A stretch of DNA of 64,000 nucleotides from NCBI RefSeq assembly GCF_002831585.1, contig NZ_CP025113.1:4665001-4729000 (forward strand), written 5' to 3'. Source of the DNA: Bradyrhizobium sp. SK17 (GTDB taxonomy: Bacteria > Pseudomonadota > Alphaproteobacteria > Rhizobiales > Xanthobacteraceae). Made by a program: the position numbers and the translations under genes. Below the pieces are notes generated by a model. That model had not been told where the DNA came from, ran no database searches, and saw nothing but the letters and a program-made list of their open reading frames with translations. This document shows, in pieces, positions 35,430 through 44,175 of this stretch. Position 1 is the stretch's first letter. Every line of letters begins with the position of its first letter.

Positions 35430-35792
35430 ATGAAAACCGAACAAGCAGTGTTGGCGCTCGCGGCCCTTTCGCAGTCGACCCGCCTGGAAGCTTTCCGGGC
35501 CCTGGTCAAACATGAACCCGACGGCCTGGCTGCCGGCGACCTGGCCCGCCTGTTGGAGGTCCCGCAGAATACCCTGTCGGCGCACCTGTCGATTCTCACG
35601 CGCGCCGGCCTGGCAACGTCAGAGCGGCAAAGCCGCTCGATCATCTACCGCGCCAATCTGGCCGCGTTTCGGGACGTCGCAATGTTCCTGCTACGCGACT
35701 GCTGCGACGGGCGGCCGGAAGTCTGTGCGCCCGTCGTCGAAAGCCTTCAGTCCTGCTGCACCCCCAAACGAAGGGAGCGAGCCCGTGGCTGA
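35430..35792 (+). CDS. arsR: ArsR family repressor, second copy
   Basis: Winged-helix regulator of 120 residues; HTH GDLARLLEVPQNTLSAHLS (about 36-54). It has its own C-terminal Cys set, Cys91, Cys92 and Cys99 (RDCCDGRPEVC), plus Cys109-Cys110 (QSCCTP). The spacing is close to but not the same as that of the divergent arsR, so the two may differ in ligand or affinity. No Shine-Dalgarno sequence is visible before ATG 35430, which lies at the predicted transcription start. First gene of the arsR-ACR3-arsC transcript. Confidence 0.9.
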   Translation: MKTEQAVLALAALSQSTRLEAFRALVKHEPDGLAAGDLARLLEVPQNTLSAHLSILTRAGLATSERQSRSIIYRANLAAFRDVAMFLLRDCCDGRPEVCAPVVESLQSCCTPKRRERARG

Positions 35793-35855
35793 TCACTTCT
35801 GCGAAGTCGGCCGTTCCGACGGCGCGATATCCTCCCAAAACGACGTGGCCTGATC

Positions 35856-36911
35856 ATGAGCATTTTCGAACGGTACCTGACCCTCTGGGTCGCGCTGTGC
35901 ATTGTGGTCGGCGTGAGCCTTGGCCATGTCATGCCCGGTTTGTTCGGCGCGGTGGCGTCGGCCGAAGTCGCCAAGGTCAACTTGCCGGTGGCCGTCCTGA
36001 TCTGGTTGATGATCGTGCCGATGTTGCTCAAGATCGACTTCGGCTCGCTGGGACAGGTCCGCGAACACTGGCGGGGCGTCGGCGTCACGCTGTTCATCAA
36101 CTGGGCGGTCAAGCCGTTCTCCATGGCGCTGCTTGGTTCGTTCTTCATCGGCCACGTCTTCGCGCCGATGCTGCCGGCAGGCCAGATCCCGTCCTACATC
36201 GCCGGCCTCATCCTGCTGGCGGCCGCGCCGTGCACCGCGATGGTGTTCGTCTGGTCCAACCTCTGCGAGGGCGAGCCGCATTACACGCTGAGCCAGGTCG
36301 CGCTGAACGACGTGATCATGGTCTTTCTGTTTGCGCCGCTCGTCGGCCTGTTGCTCGGCGTGGCGTCGATCTCGGTCCCCTGGAACACGCTTGTGCTCTC
36401 CGTGGCCCTCTACATTGTGGTGCCCGTCGCAGTCGCCCAGATTTGGCGGAGCGCGCTGCTGCGCGCTGGCGGCGGGGCGTTCGAGCGGACCATGCGGACG
36501 CTGCAGCCGGTATCCCTCGTGGCGCTGTTGGCAACCCTTGTCCTTCTGTTCGGGTTTCAGGGTGAGCAGATCGTCAAGCAGCCGGTCGTGATCGCCATCC
36601 TGGCGGTGCCGATCCTGATCCAGGTCTACCTCAATGCGGGGCTGGCCTACTGGCTGAGCCGCCGTTTCGGCGTCGCCTGGTGCGTAGCCGCGCCGGCCGC
36701 GCTGATCGGCGCCAGCAATTTCTTCGAGCTCGCCGTCGCCGCCGCAATCAGCCTGTTCGGTCTGAATTCAGGTGCGGCGCTCGCGACCGTCGTCGGAGTC
36801 CTCGTCGAGGTCCCGGTGATGCTCTCGGTGGTCCGGATCGTGAAGGCAACAAGGGGCTGGTACGAGGCCGGAAGCGCCGTATCGGCACAGGCAGTGGAGG
36901 CGCGGCAATGA
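35856..36911 (+). CDS. acr3: ACR3 family arsenite efflux permease
   Basis: Inner-membrane arsenite exporter of 351 residues with about ten membrane segments. The diagnostic AAAPCTAMVFVWSNL segment contains the Cys in helix 4 that is essential for As(OH)3 transport; ASNFFELAVAAAISLFG is the matching conserved helix 9. ATG 35856 follows a weak purine run. It is separated from the second arsR by 63 bp and its stop overlaps the arsC start (ATGA), so exporter and reductase are translationally coupled. Confidence 0.95.
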   Translation: MSIFERYLTLWVALCIVVGVSLGHVMPGLFGAVASAEVAKVNLPVAVLIWLMIVPMLLKIDFGSLGQVREHWRGVGVTLFINWAVKPFSMALLGSFFIGHVFAPMLPAGQIPSYIAGLILLAAAPCTAMVFVWSNLCEGEPHYTLSQVALNDVIMVFLFAPLVGLLLGVASISVPWNTLVLSVALYIVVPVAVAQIWRSALLRAGGGAFERTMRTLQPVSLVALLATLVLLFGFQGEQIVKQPVVIAILAVPILIQVYLNAGLAYWLSRRFGVAWCVAAPAALIGASNFFELAVAAAISLFGLNSGAALATVVGVLVEVPVMLSVVRIVKATRGWYEAGSAVSAQAVEARQ

Positions 36912-37309
36912 CAGTCACCATCTATCACAACCCGGACTGCGGCACATCCCGCAACACGCTTGCCATGATCCGGCAGGGCGGGGTCGAGCCGACCGTGATC
37001 GAGTACCTCAAGACGCCGCCGTCGCGCGAGAAGCTGAAAGAACTGATCGCGGCGATCGGGATTCCAGTCCGCGCGCTGCTGCGCGAGAAGGGAACGCCCT
37101 ACAAGGAGCTCGGGCTTGACGATCCCAAGTGGTCCGACGACCAGTTGTTGGATTTCATGCTGGCGCACCCGATCCTCATCAACCGCCCGATCGTGGTCAC
37201 CTCGAAGGGCGTGCGCCTTTGCCGACCGTCCGAGGCGGTCATTGACCTCCTGGACAATCCGGTCGGGCGCTTCGTGAAGGAAGATGGCGAAGTCGTCGAG
37301 GCCCGGTAG
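36908..37309 (+). CDS. arsC: Arsenate reductase, glutaredoxin-dependent
   Basis: Reduces arsenate to arsenite for export by ACR3. 133 residues, the R773 ArsC type: YHNPDCGTSRNTL with catalytic Cys11, LREKGTPYKELGL and INRPIVVTSKGVRLCRPSE with the conserved Arg residues that bind the oxyanion. ATG overlaps the permease stop by four bases. No terminator is evident after it; a small T-less hairpin follows. The 242-bp gap to the next gene shows nothing recognisable. Confidence 0.95.
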   Translation: MTVTIYHNPDCGTSRNTLAMIRQGGVEPTVIEYLKTPPSREKLKELIAAIGIPVRALLREKGTPYKELGLDDPKWSDDQLLDFMLAHPILINRPIVVTSKGVRLCRPSEAVIDLLDNPVGRFVKEDGEVVEAR

Positions 37310-37551
37310 GGCTGACAGGTGCGCTGTCAACCGCGAGCTTCCAGAAGGCACAACTCACAGTGCCAACGGTCCCTCTGACGACCCGGTCGAGAAGGATACG
37401 ATAAAGCAAGTCGGCTTGCGGAGGTTGTCGAGCTGGGATGTCGTGCACGCGGTTGATCTCGCGATCAACGCATTCCCGTCCTAGCCGACAGGACCGGCGC
37501 TGATGCGCCCTTGATGCGCCGAACGCTTCCCCTGTAAGCCTTCACCCAGGA

Positions 37552-38703
37552 ATGCCGGATGGAGCGATCCTGGTCGTGAGCAGCAGCGCGTTGACGGCGA
37601 TCGAGCTGGGGTGTCGGGGCGCCGTCGTCGGCCTCTCGCTGCTGATCGCAGCCGTGCTGCTGCGCGACCGTCGTGACACGTCGGCGCGTCTTGGCGCCGC
37701 GCTGTTGGTTGCGGTGGCGGCCTCCGCGATCTCGGATACGCCGGGATTTCCTCGGCCATGGCCGTACTGGGCCCTGATCCTGCTGGCGTTATCGAGCAGC
37801 GGGGCGGTCCTGTTCTGGCTCTGGGCGCGCGCGACGTTCGACGACGATTTCGAGCTCCGGCCCTGGCACGGCGCCGTGCTGGCCGCCGTCGTCGGCACGC
37901 AATTGTTCGACGTCTGGCCGACGCGCGGCGAGCGCAGGGGCGATCTCGATCAGGCCATGGCATTTATCTATCTCGGCCTCGCTGTGCTGGCGGCGGCCCA
38001 GACGCTCGCGACATGGCGGGCGGACCTGATGGCGGGACGGCGGCGGTTACGGGTCCTCGTTCTGCTCGGAGCGGTGGCCTGGAGCGTCGCGGTTTTCTTC
38101 CACAAGGTTTGGCTGGCCGCGGTTGCCGGTTTCTCGGTCTGGAGCCTTGCCGGCCCGGTTGTGACGTGCCTGCTGCTTGGGCTCACCGCATGGAGCCGGT
38201 TTCGGGCGGCCGAAATGCAAGAAGTCTCCGGCGCGCTGCCTGCCGCGGGTCGCATTCCGGGCAATATCAAGGACGCACCGCCTGCACGAGAGGACAAGCC
38301 GCTCGCGGTCGACCCGGAACTGCTGCGCCGGTTGCAGCAACTGATGACCGTGGAGCGCGCCTATCGGCGCGAGGGATTGACCATCGGCTCGCTGGCCGCC
38401 GAGTTCGGCGTTCAGGAGTATCGGCTGCGGCAATTGATCAACGAAGGCTTGGGGTACCGCAATTTCAATGCCTTCCTCAATCACTACCGCCTCGAGGATG
38501 CCAGCGCCGCCCTGGCCGATCCCGCGCAAAGACAGGTGCCGGTGCTGACCATCGCGATGGATGCCGGCTTCCAGTCGATCGGCCCGTTCAACCGCGCCTT
38601 CAAGGCGGCCACCGACCTGACACCGACCGAATTCCGCAGCCTCGCGCTGGCCAAGCTGGCTCGCGATCCCGGCAAAACCGACCACGGCTCGGGAATCGGT
38701 TAG
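37552..38703 (+). CDS. AraC family regulator with N-terminal membrane domain
   Basis: Protein of 383 residues. The first 230 residues are mostly membrane segments, six or seven in number (e.g. GAVVGLSLLIAAVLL, YWALILLALSSSGAVLFWLW, VLVLLGAVAWSVAVFF, WSLAGPVVTCLLLGLTAW). The last 110 residues form an AraC DNA-binding domain (LTIGSLAAEFGVQEYRLRQLI and TIAMDAGFQSIGPFNRAF, ending LTPTEFRSLA). The regulator would bind DNA from the membrane, sensing an envelope or lipophilic signal. It sits 94 bp before, and in the same direction as, the secreted serine hydrolase gene, its most likely target. Confidence 0.85.
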   Translation: MPDGAILVVSSSALTAIELGCRGAVVGLSLLIAAVLLRDRRDTSARLGAALLVAVAASAISDTPGFPRPWPYWALILLALSSSGAVLFWLWARATFDDDFELRPWHGAVLAAVVGTQLFDVWPTRGERRGDLDQAMAFIYLGLAVLAAAQTLATWRADLMAGRRRLRVLVLLGAVAWSVAVFFHKVWLAAVAGFSVWSLAGPVVTCLLLGLTAWSRFRAAEMQEVSGALPAAGRIPGNIKDAPPAREDKPLAVDPELLRRLQQLMTVERAYRREGLTIGSLAAEFGVQEYRLRQLINEGLGYRNFNAFLNHYRLEDASAALADPAQRQVPVLTIAMDAGFQSIGPFNRAFKAATDLTPTEFRSLALAKLARDPGKTDHGSGIG

Positions 38704-38797
38704 CCGGACTGAGGAATCGGCCAGTCGAATTCTGAACCCGGCAAGATCGCTTTGCGAATATCGACCAGAGTGGGGGCGTAATCAGGGAGTTGTCGGG

Positions 38798-40786
38798 ATG
38801 AAACGCCTCGCATCGATGGGAACGCTTCTCGCTGTGCTTTGCCTGGGGAGCCCGGCACGCGCCGATCAACTCCTGACATCAGCCGATGCAGCAAGTCTCG
38901 GATTTTCGGCGGCCGGCCTGGCGCGGATCGCGCCGTGGTATCAGGCGCGCTTCGATGCCTTCTCGCCGTCCGAGGGTCTGGTCCCCGGCGCCGTTGTTGC
39001 CATCGCCAAGGGCGGCCAGCTCGCCTATCTGCAAGCCATCGGGTTCCAGGACCGCGCCAAGACGGTCCCGATGAAGGTGAACTCGATCTTCTGGATCGCC
39101 TCGATGACCAAGCCGGTGACCAGCGTCGCGGCGATGATCCTGGTCGACGATGGCAAGCTCGAGCTCGACGCGCCCGTCGCGCGCTATCTTCCCGAAATCG
39201 GCAAGATGCCGGTCGTGACGTTCGACCCGGCGACCGTGCAGGCTGGGCTCGCTTTGCAAAAACGCCCGATGACGGTCCGGGACTTGTTGCGCCATACCTC
39301 CGGCGTGATCGCCCCGGAAATGGATTTTGCGTTTCCTGAGCGGGGCCTCTCCGACCCGACCACCGAGTCCGCAATTCGCGCGATCCACATGGTCTACGGC
39401 TGGAGAGTCGTGTACCGGCGCGAGAAGACGCTGGCCGATTTCGTATCGAGCCTGGCCGAACTGCCGCTCGTCCATCAGCCCGGCGAGGTCCATGAATATG
39501 GCTGGAGCTCCGACGTGCTGGCCCGGGTGGTCGAGGTGGCGTCCGGTCAGCCACTCGACCAGTTCATGCAGGATCGAATCTTTGCGCCGTTACATATGGT
39601 CGATACCGGCTTCTTCGTCCCGAAGGACAAGCTCGACCGCCTGGTCGATTCTCCGATGCCGGAGCGACCGCCGATCTGGGATGTCACGACGCCCGCGAGG
39701 TTGTCTTCCGGTGCCGGCGGCCTGGTGTCGACTGCGCCCGACTATCTGCGCTTTTGCCAGATGCTTCTGAACGGCGGCGAGCTCGATGGCGTGCGGGTGC
39801 TCACTGCGCAGGCTGTGAAGCAGATGACGACCAATGCGCTGCCGGCGGATGTTCGCATCTTTGGCGGCGACGAGGTTGGCGCTCGCGCCGGCACGACCTT
39901 CGGTCTTGGTTTCGGCATCCGCACCAGCCCGATCGCGAGCTGGATTCCGGGAGCGCCCGGAAGCTTTGGCTGGGGAGGACACTGGGGCACGTATTTCTGG
40001 GTCGATCCGGCGGAGCAGTTGATCGGCGTCGAAATGATCCAGGCGACGCCCGGCAGCAAGGCGCGGGGCGCATTGGCGCCCTCGGGGATCAATCACCTGA
40101 CCTATGGCGCGTTGGCGGTCGCCGCGCCGTCTGCCGACGCGCCGCCGGTGGTGCCTGCGACGCTGAGCGCGGAAACGCTCGCCGACTATGTCGGCACCTA
40201 CGATTTCGGCGGCACGGTGAGTTCGCGTGACAGGCAGGGCATAGCCGACGGCAAGAACGGGTGGCTTGGGATCGCGAGGTTCGTCGCTATGGAGCCGGAC
40301 GGCCTGAAGATCAACAGGCCGGACCCCGGCAGTCCAGCAAGCAAGGCCGGGGTCGCTACCGGTGACCTCGTCACCGAACTTGACGGTGTGCCGCTGAAGG
40401 GTCTGGCGCTCGCCGATGTGCTGTCGCGGCTGCGCGGGCCGGCCAACACCACGGTCAAGATCAAGATCGTCCGCAGAGGACAGGACGGCGCGAGCGATCT
40501 CACCCTCGTGCGGGCCGCCCGCCGTGCAAATACCGTCCAGCTTCAGGTCCGCGTCGTCCAAGACAGGCTCGTCGCGGAAGCTGTGGGCGTGTGGCCGATC
40601 CTCGCATTCGAGAAGGGCAAGGCCGTGCCGTTGGTCGCGGCATCGAACGACGCATTCAGTGCGGCCGACGACGGTCACACCCGGATCGCGTTCGTCAGGG
40701 ACCCGGTTGGCAAGGTGTCCGGACTGATCCTGGACCCCGGGCCTTGGGAGTTGAAAGCTGCGATGATTGCGGCGGGGCCGAAATAG
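38798..40786 (+). CDS. Secreted beta-lactamase-fold serine hydrolase fused to a PDZ domain
   Basis: Exported protein of 662 residues. Signal peptide about 1-22 (GTLLAVLCLGSPARA). Residues about 35-430 are a class C beta-lactamase/esterase domain: SMTK with nucleophile Ser102 and Lys105, YGWS (Tyr234) where penicillin-binding enzymes have YxN, and GWGGHWGTYFW with the third-motif His. Residues about 480-570 form a PDZ-like domain (LKINRPDPGSPASKAG, GDLVTELDGVPLKGL). The fusion is uncommon. The domain order suggests a hydrolase of esters, peptides or cell-wall fragments rather than a resistance enzyme. Preceded by the membrane AraC regulator. Confidence 0.85.
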   Translation: MKRLASMGTLLAVLCLGSPARADQLLTSADAASLGFSAAGLARIAPWYQARFDAFSPSEGLVPGAVVAIAKGGQLAYLQAIGFQDRAKTVPMKVNSIFWIASMTKPVTSVAAMILVDDGKLELDAPVARYLPEIGKMPVVTFDPATVQAGLALQKRPMTVRDLLRHTSGVIAPEMDFAFPERGLSDPTTESAIRAIHMVYGWRVVYRREKTLADFVSSLAELPLVHQPGEVHEYGWSSDVLARVVEVASGQPLDQFMQDRIFAPLHMVDTGFFVPKDKLDRLVDSPMPERPPIWDVTTPARLSSGAGGLVSTAPDYLRFCQMLLNGGELDGVRVLTAQAVKQMTTNALPADVRIFGGDEVGARAGTTFGLGFGIRTSPIASWIPGAPGSFGWGGHWGTYFWVDPAEQLIGVEMIQATPGSKARGALAPSGINHLTYGALAVAAPSADAPPVVPATLSAETLADYVGTYDFGGTVSSRDRQGIADGKNGWLGIARFVAMEPDGLKINRPDPGSPASKAGVATGDLVTELDGVPLKGLALADVLSRLRGPANTTVKIKIVRRGQDGASDLTLVRAARRANTVQLQVRVVQDRLVAEAVGVWPILAFEKGKAVPLVAASNDAFSAADDGHTRIAFVRDPVGKVSGLILDPGPWELKAAMIAAGPK

Positions 40787-40843
40787 CATTTCGGATCCGG
40801 CGCTCACCGATGCTTGACGCCGCTGGCCTGAACCGGACGGCCG

Positions 40844-41929
40844 CTATCGGTTCGGCGTCAGTACGGTCATCCGGAACGGTCCGCCATTGGCGGCGGCATG
40901 CGTGACCGCCGCGTTGGCTTGGTCGAGATTGAAGGTCGTGACCTCGAACTGATCGAGCCGCAGCAGTCCGGCACGCGCCAGATTGACGAGGCCGAAGGTG
41001 GCTTCCGGCGGATACATCCAGACGCCATGAATGCTGATGCATTCGCGCATGATCCAGGGGTAGGGCAGCTCGAGCCCCGGGCCGCCCTGCATGCCGACGC
41101 CGCCCATCAGCACCACCCGCCCGTAGGCCCGCACCGTCATGATCGCGGCGCGGACCGTGGTGGTGGAGACCTCCGGCGGCATCAGATCGAGCACGCAGTC
41201 GATCGGACCGGGCGCAGCCTCCCGCATCCGCTCGCGATCGTCGTCCTCGTTGCCGCTGAGCCTGACCGGCCGCACGCGCGGCCCGAACCGCCGGACCAGA
41301 TCGGCAAGCACCGTTTCGTTGCGGCCGGGTGCGATCACGCAGGCCGCGCCCATCGCCAGTGCAACGGCGACGCCGGCGCTGCCGAAATTGCCGGTGGCGC
41401 CGCTCACCAGCACGGTCTCGCCGGGCTGTAGCCGCGCCGCGAGCAGGCCGCCATACGGCACCAGGCAGGTGCCGAGCGCGCACCAGCGCGGCGCCTCGGC
41501 CGGATCGATAGTGCCGATCCGCTTGACGTTCTCGGTCGGCAGCAGCGTCTGTTCGGCGAACGAGCCGTGGCGGAAGTGGCGTTGCAGCCGCAGCCCGCCT
41601 TCGCCGCGTGCGCTCCAGCCTTGCAGCGTGATGTCCGGCGAGATCAAGTCGTCGCGCGAACGGAAGGTGGGATCGCAATAGACCCAATCGCCGGCGGCAA
41701 GGTGGGTGGCGTCGGGGCCGACCGCGCGCACCCGTCCGATCGCGCCGGGACCGGGAACGGCCGGCAGTTCGAGCAGATAGTTGCGCGCGCCACTGAACAC
41801 CTCGTCGGCATAGGACAGCACACGGGTCGCGACCACGTCGACGATGACTTCGCCGGTGCCGATGACCGGCGCGGGGATCTCTTCGATCGCGAGCTGCGAA
41901 CCGAACGACTTCAGGACTGCTGCTTTCAT
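40844..41929 (-). CDS. Zinc-less MDR family alcohol dehydrogenase / quinone-oxidoreductase type
   Basis: Medium-chain dehydrogenase/reductase of 361 residues. N-terminal catalytic domain with VPGPGAIGRVRAVG, and a Rossmann domain with VSGATGNFGSAGVAVA binding NADPH. The usual catalytic-zinc Cys/His set near residues 40 and 65 is missing, and no structural-zinc Cys quartet is visible, so it is probably a zinc-independent reductase. Diverges from the XRE regulator at 42035, its likely controller. Substrate unknown. Confidence 0.8.
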   Translation of the reverse strand: MKAAVLKSFGSQLAIEEIPAPVIGTGEVIVDVVATRVLSYADEVFSGARNYLLELPAVPGPGAIGRVRAVGPDATHLAAGDWVYCDPTFRSRDDLISPDITLQGWSARGEGGLRLQRHFRHGSFAEQTLLPTENVKRIGTIDPAEAPRWCALGTCLVPYGGLLAARLQPGETVLVSGATGNFGSAGVAVALAMGAACVIAPGRNETVLADLVRRFGPRVRPVRLSGNEDDDRERMREAAPGPIDCVLDLMPPEVSTTTVRAAIMTVRAYGRVVLMGGVGMQGGPGLELPYPWIMRECISIHGVWMYPPEATFGLVNLARAGLLRLDQFEVTTFNLDQANAAVTHAAANGGPFRMTVLTPNR

Positions 41930-41995
41930 CTAATCTCATCCTTGGCTGAGATCAGATCATGCTCCGGTCCATTGCAGCCAGGAAGACCTGGTATT

Positions 41996-42005
41996 ATCCT
42001 AGGAT
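41996..42005. promoter_or_regulatory. Perfect palindrome in the divergent promoter
   Basis: ATCCTAGGAT, perfectly self-complementary, in an AT-rich stretch 29 bp before the XRE start and 66 bp before the dehydrogenase start. Candidate operator of the XRE regulator. Confidence 0.4.
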
Positions 42006-42034
42006 TATCAAACCCACTCTCGAGGAGCCCGGCG

Positions 42035-42811
42035 ATGGCGACCGCGCGGCAAAGCGAGCTCGGTGATTTCCTGCGCTCGCGGCGGCAGAAGCTGACGCCG
42101 AAGCCCGCAGGCGTTGCGGCCGGCCGGCGGCGGCGAACCCCGGGCCTGCGCCGCGAGGAGGTGGCCGAACTCGCCGGGATCGGGGTCGACTGGTACATCC
42201 GGCTCGAGCAGGGGCGCTCAGTGAGCCCGTCGGTCACGACGATCGACGCGCTGGCGCGGGCGCTGCGGCTCAGCAAGGCTGAGCACGCGCATCTGCGGGC
42301 GCTCGCCCGGGACGGCGACCGCCGGCCTTTCACGGCCGAGGTGGTGCCGGCGGCGATCCGCCGCGCGGTCGAGGGCCTGAACCAGCCGGCCTATGTCACG
42401 GGCCGGCGCTGGGACGTGCTGGCGTGGAACGCCGCCGCCGAGGAGATTTTCGCGTTCGGCCGGCTGCCCGGTGGCGAGCGCAACACCCTGGTCCACGTGC
42501 TGACCAACCCCGCGACCCGGCGGCTGTTCGGCGCCGGCTGGGCCAAGGAGGCGCAGCGCATGGTGGCGCAGTTCCGCCGGACCCACGATCTTTGGGCCGG
42601 CGACCCGGCCTTCCTCGACCTGCTGGCGCGGCTCCGCGCCGGCTGTCCCGAGTTCGAGGCCTGGTGGAATACCCATGACATCGGTACCAGCGTGGCCGGC
42701 CGGAAGACGCTCAACCACCCCAAACGGGGCCGGCTGAGCTTCGAACATGCCAGTTTCCAGGCCAATGACGATCCCGGCCTCAAGCTGATTATCTACACCG
42801 AGATCGCCTGA
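42035..42811 (+). CDS. XRE family regulator with MmyB-like ligand domain
   Basis: Regulator of 258 residues. An N-terminal HTH (RRTPGLRREEVAELAGIG, then WYIRLEQGRSVSPS, about 32-70) is joined to a C-terminal PAS-like domain of the MmyB type (VTGRRWDVLAWNAAAEEIF; GTSVAGRKTLNHPKRGRL). ATG 42035 has CGAGGAG nine bases upstream; the frame is open upstream but overlaps the divergent promoter. These regulators typically repress an adjacent divergent oxidoreductase, here the MDR enzyme. Confidence 0.88.
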   Translation: MATARQSELGDFLRSRRQKLTPKPAGVAAGRRRRTPGLRREEVAELAGIGVDWYIRLEQGRSVSPSVTTIDALARALRLSKAEHAHLRALARDGDRRPFTAEVVPAAIRRAVEGLNQPAYVTGRRWDVLAWNAAAEEIFAFGRLPGGERNTLVHVLTNPATRRLFGAGWAKEAQRMVAQFRRTHDLWAGDPAFLDLLARLRAGCPEFEAWWNTHDIGTSVAGRKTLNHPKRGRLSFEHASFQANDDPGLKLIIYTEIA

Positions 42812-42947
42812 ATCCGTGGTTTTCCGGTAATTTCGGCCACAGCGTCGCCAAAATGCCGGAACAAAGCTGCCGAAATCCGGTTTCCCCTCAACTTCGATCC
42901 AAGCGTCGAACGCGGCCCTTGGAACGCGCGTCGTAGGGTGTAGGAAG

Positions 42948-43058
42948 CACGAACCGTCGCGGTGGTTCGTGGAACATCTGCCCAAAGTATAGGTGCAGCG
43001 CACAACGTTATGGCGTCAAAGCCACAACATTTGGACTTCCTGTCACGGCGCTGTGACA
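42948..43058 (+). promoter_or_regulatory. Regulatory region of the lipase-like gene: hairpin and palindrome
   Basis: The 322-bp gap 42812-43133 contains no gene. It holds a hairpin (CACGAACC 42948-42955, GGTTCGTG 42964-42971) and, nearer the next gene, a palindrome TGTCAC-GGCGCT-GTGACA (43041-43058) that runs straight into an AT-rich TATATTCTAAAAAA stretch. The palindrome probably is an operator at the promoter of the hydrolase at 43134. Confidence 0.4.
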
Positions 43059-43133
43059 TATATTCTAAAAAAGGAGGCCGCAGAGTCTCCGGCCAAGAAA
43101 AGCCCTGAAGAAGGCGGGCACCTTGAGGACGTC

Positions 43134-44078
43134 ATGAAGCGTGGAATTACCGTTCTGCTCTCGCTCTGTGTGGTGGTCACTGCGGCGTACTTCACCGCGA
43201 GCAAGTGGGCGATCCGTCATGAAACCATCATGTTCAAGGACCCGACGCGTGACGAGCGTCCGGTCGCGGTCGACGTTGCGGTGCGCTTCGACAAGGAGAT
43301 GCAGGCCGACGCCGGCATGATCAAGCTCCCGGTTGCGATCCTCAATCATGGCAATACCGTCAAATTTACCGAATATTCCTTCCTCGCGAACGTGTTCGCG
43401 GCGCGCGGCTATCTGACCATCAGCATTCAGAACGACCTGCCGTCGGACGGGCCGATGGTGACCAAGGTCGGCGAGCTCTATGTCGGGCGCCTGCCGCAGT
43501 ATCAGCGCGGCATCACCAACATCAAATTCGCCATCGAGGAGATGAAGAAGCGTCAGCCGAATGCGGACTACAGCAAGCTGACGATGGTCGGCCATTCCAA
43601 TGGCGGCGACATCGCGATGTATTTCGCCAAGCAGTATCCCGACGAGATCAAGAAGGTCGTGACGCTGGACAATCTGCGCGTGCCGTTCATGACCGACGGC
43701 AAGTTCAAGATCCTGTCGTTCCGTTCGCATGATCAGCACTTCCAGCCTGATCCCGGCGTGGTGCCGGATGAGCAGGAGTGCGAGAAGGCCGGCATCACCG
43801 TTGTGAACACCAACTTCCAGCACAACGACATGCGCGATACCGGACCCGAGAAGGCCAAGGACTCGATCCAGGCCATGCTCGATAAATTCCTGGCCGACAC
43901 CGACAGCGATGTCGCGCCGGTCGACACCAGGAATGCGCCGCCGAAGATCCTGGAGCCCGGTCCGGTCTCGCTCTACGTGCCGGTCGAGAAGCCCTCGCAG
44001 TCGTTCGCCGACAAGCTCAAGAAGTCGTTCTCGCTGACCAAGACCGAGACGAAGAAGGGTCCGTCGATCACGAATTGA
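43134..44078 (+). CDS. Membrane-anchored alpha/beta hydrolase
   Basis: Protein of 314 residues with an N-terminal membrane anchor or uncleaved signal (about 3-22, GITVLLSLCVVVTAAYFTAS) and an alpha/beta-hydrolase domain facing the periplasm. Nucleophile motif GHSNGG; the oxyanion loop is LNHGNT; acid and His are in VVTLDN and FQHNDM. The C-terminal 60 residues are charged and rich in Pro/Lys. ATG 43134 has GAGGAC upstream; the frame is open further back with no homology. Function unknown; a PHB-depolymerase or esterase role is only one option. Confidence 0.75.
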   Translation: MKRGITVLLSLCVVVTAAYFTASKWAIRHETIMFKDPTRDERPVAVDVAVRFDKEMQADAGMIKLPVAILNHGNTVKFTEYSFLANVFAARGYLTISIQNDLPSDGPMVTKVGELYVGRLPQYQRGITNIKFAIEEMKKRQPNADYSKLTMVGHSNGGDIAMYFAKQYPDEIKKVVTLDNLRVPFMTDGKFKILSFRSHDQHFQPDPGVVPDEQECEKAGITVVNTNFQHNDMRDTGPEKAKDSIQAMLDKFLADTDSDVAPVDTRNAPPKILEPGPVSLYVPVEKPSQSFADKLKKSFSLTKTETKKGPSITN

Positions 44079-44175
44079 CCGGTTGCCCGGGATCTGTTCC
44101 GGGCAACGGCCGTCATTACGTTGACCAATCCAATGTCGCGGCCCACATAATGCTTGCTGCACGAGGCAAGCGCTG

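Noticed and set aside
38798..40786. A class C beta-lactamase giving antibiotic resistance
   Set aside because: The YxN motif is YGWS, a PDZ domain is fused, and the neighbour is a membrane AraC regulator rather than AmpR; esterase or peptidase function is more likely.
42948..42971. Hairpin after the XRE gene as a terminator
   Set aside because: Good 8-bp stem but no T-tract, and it lies about 140 bp beyond the stop.
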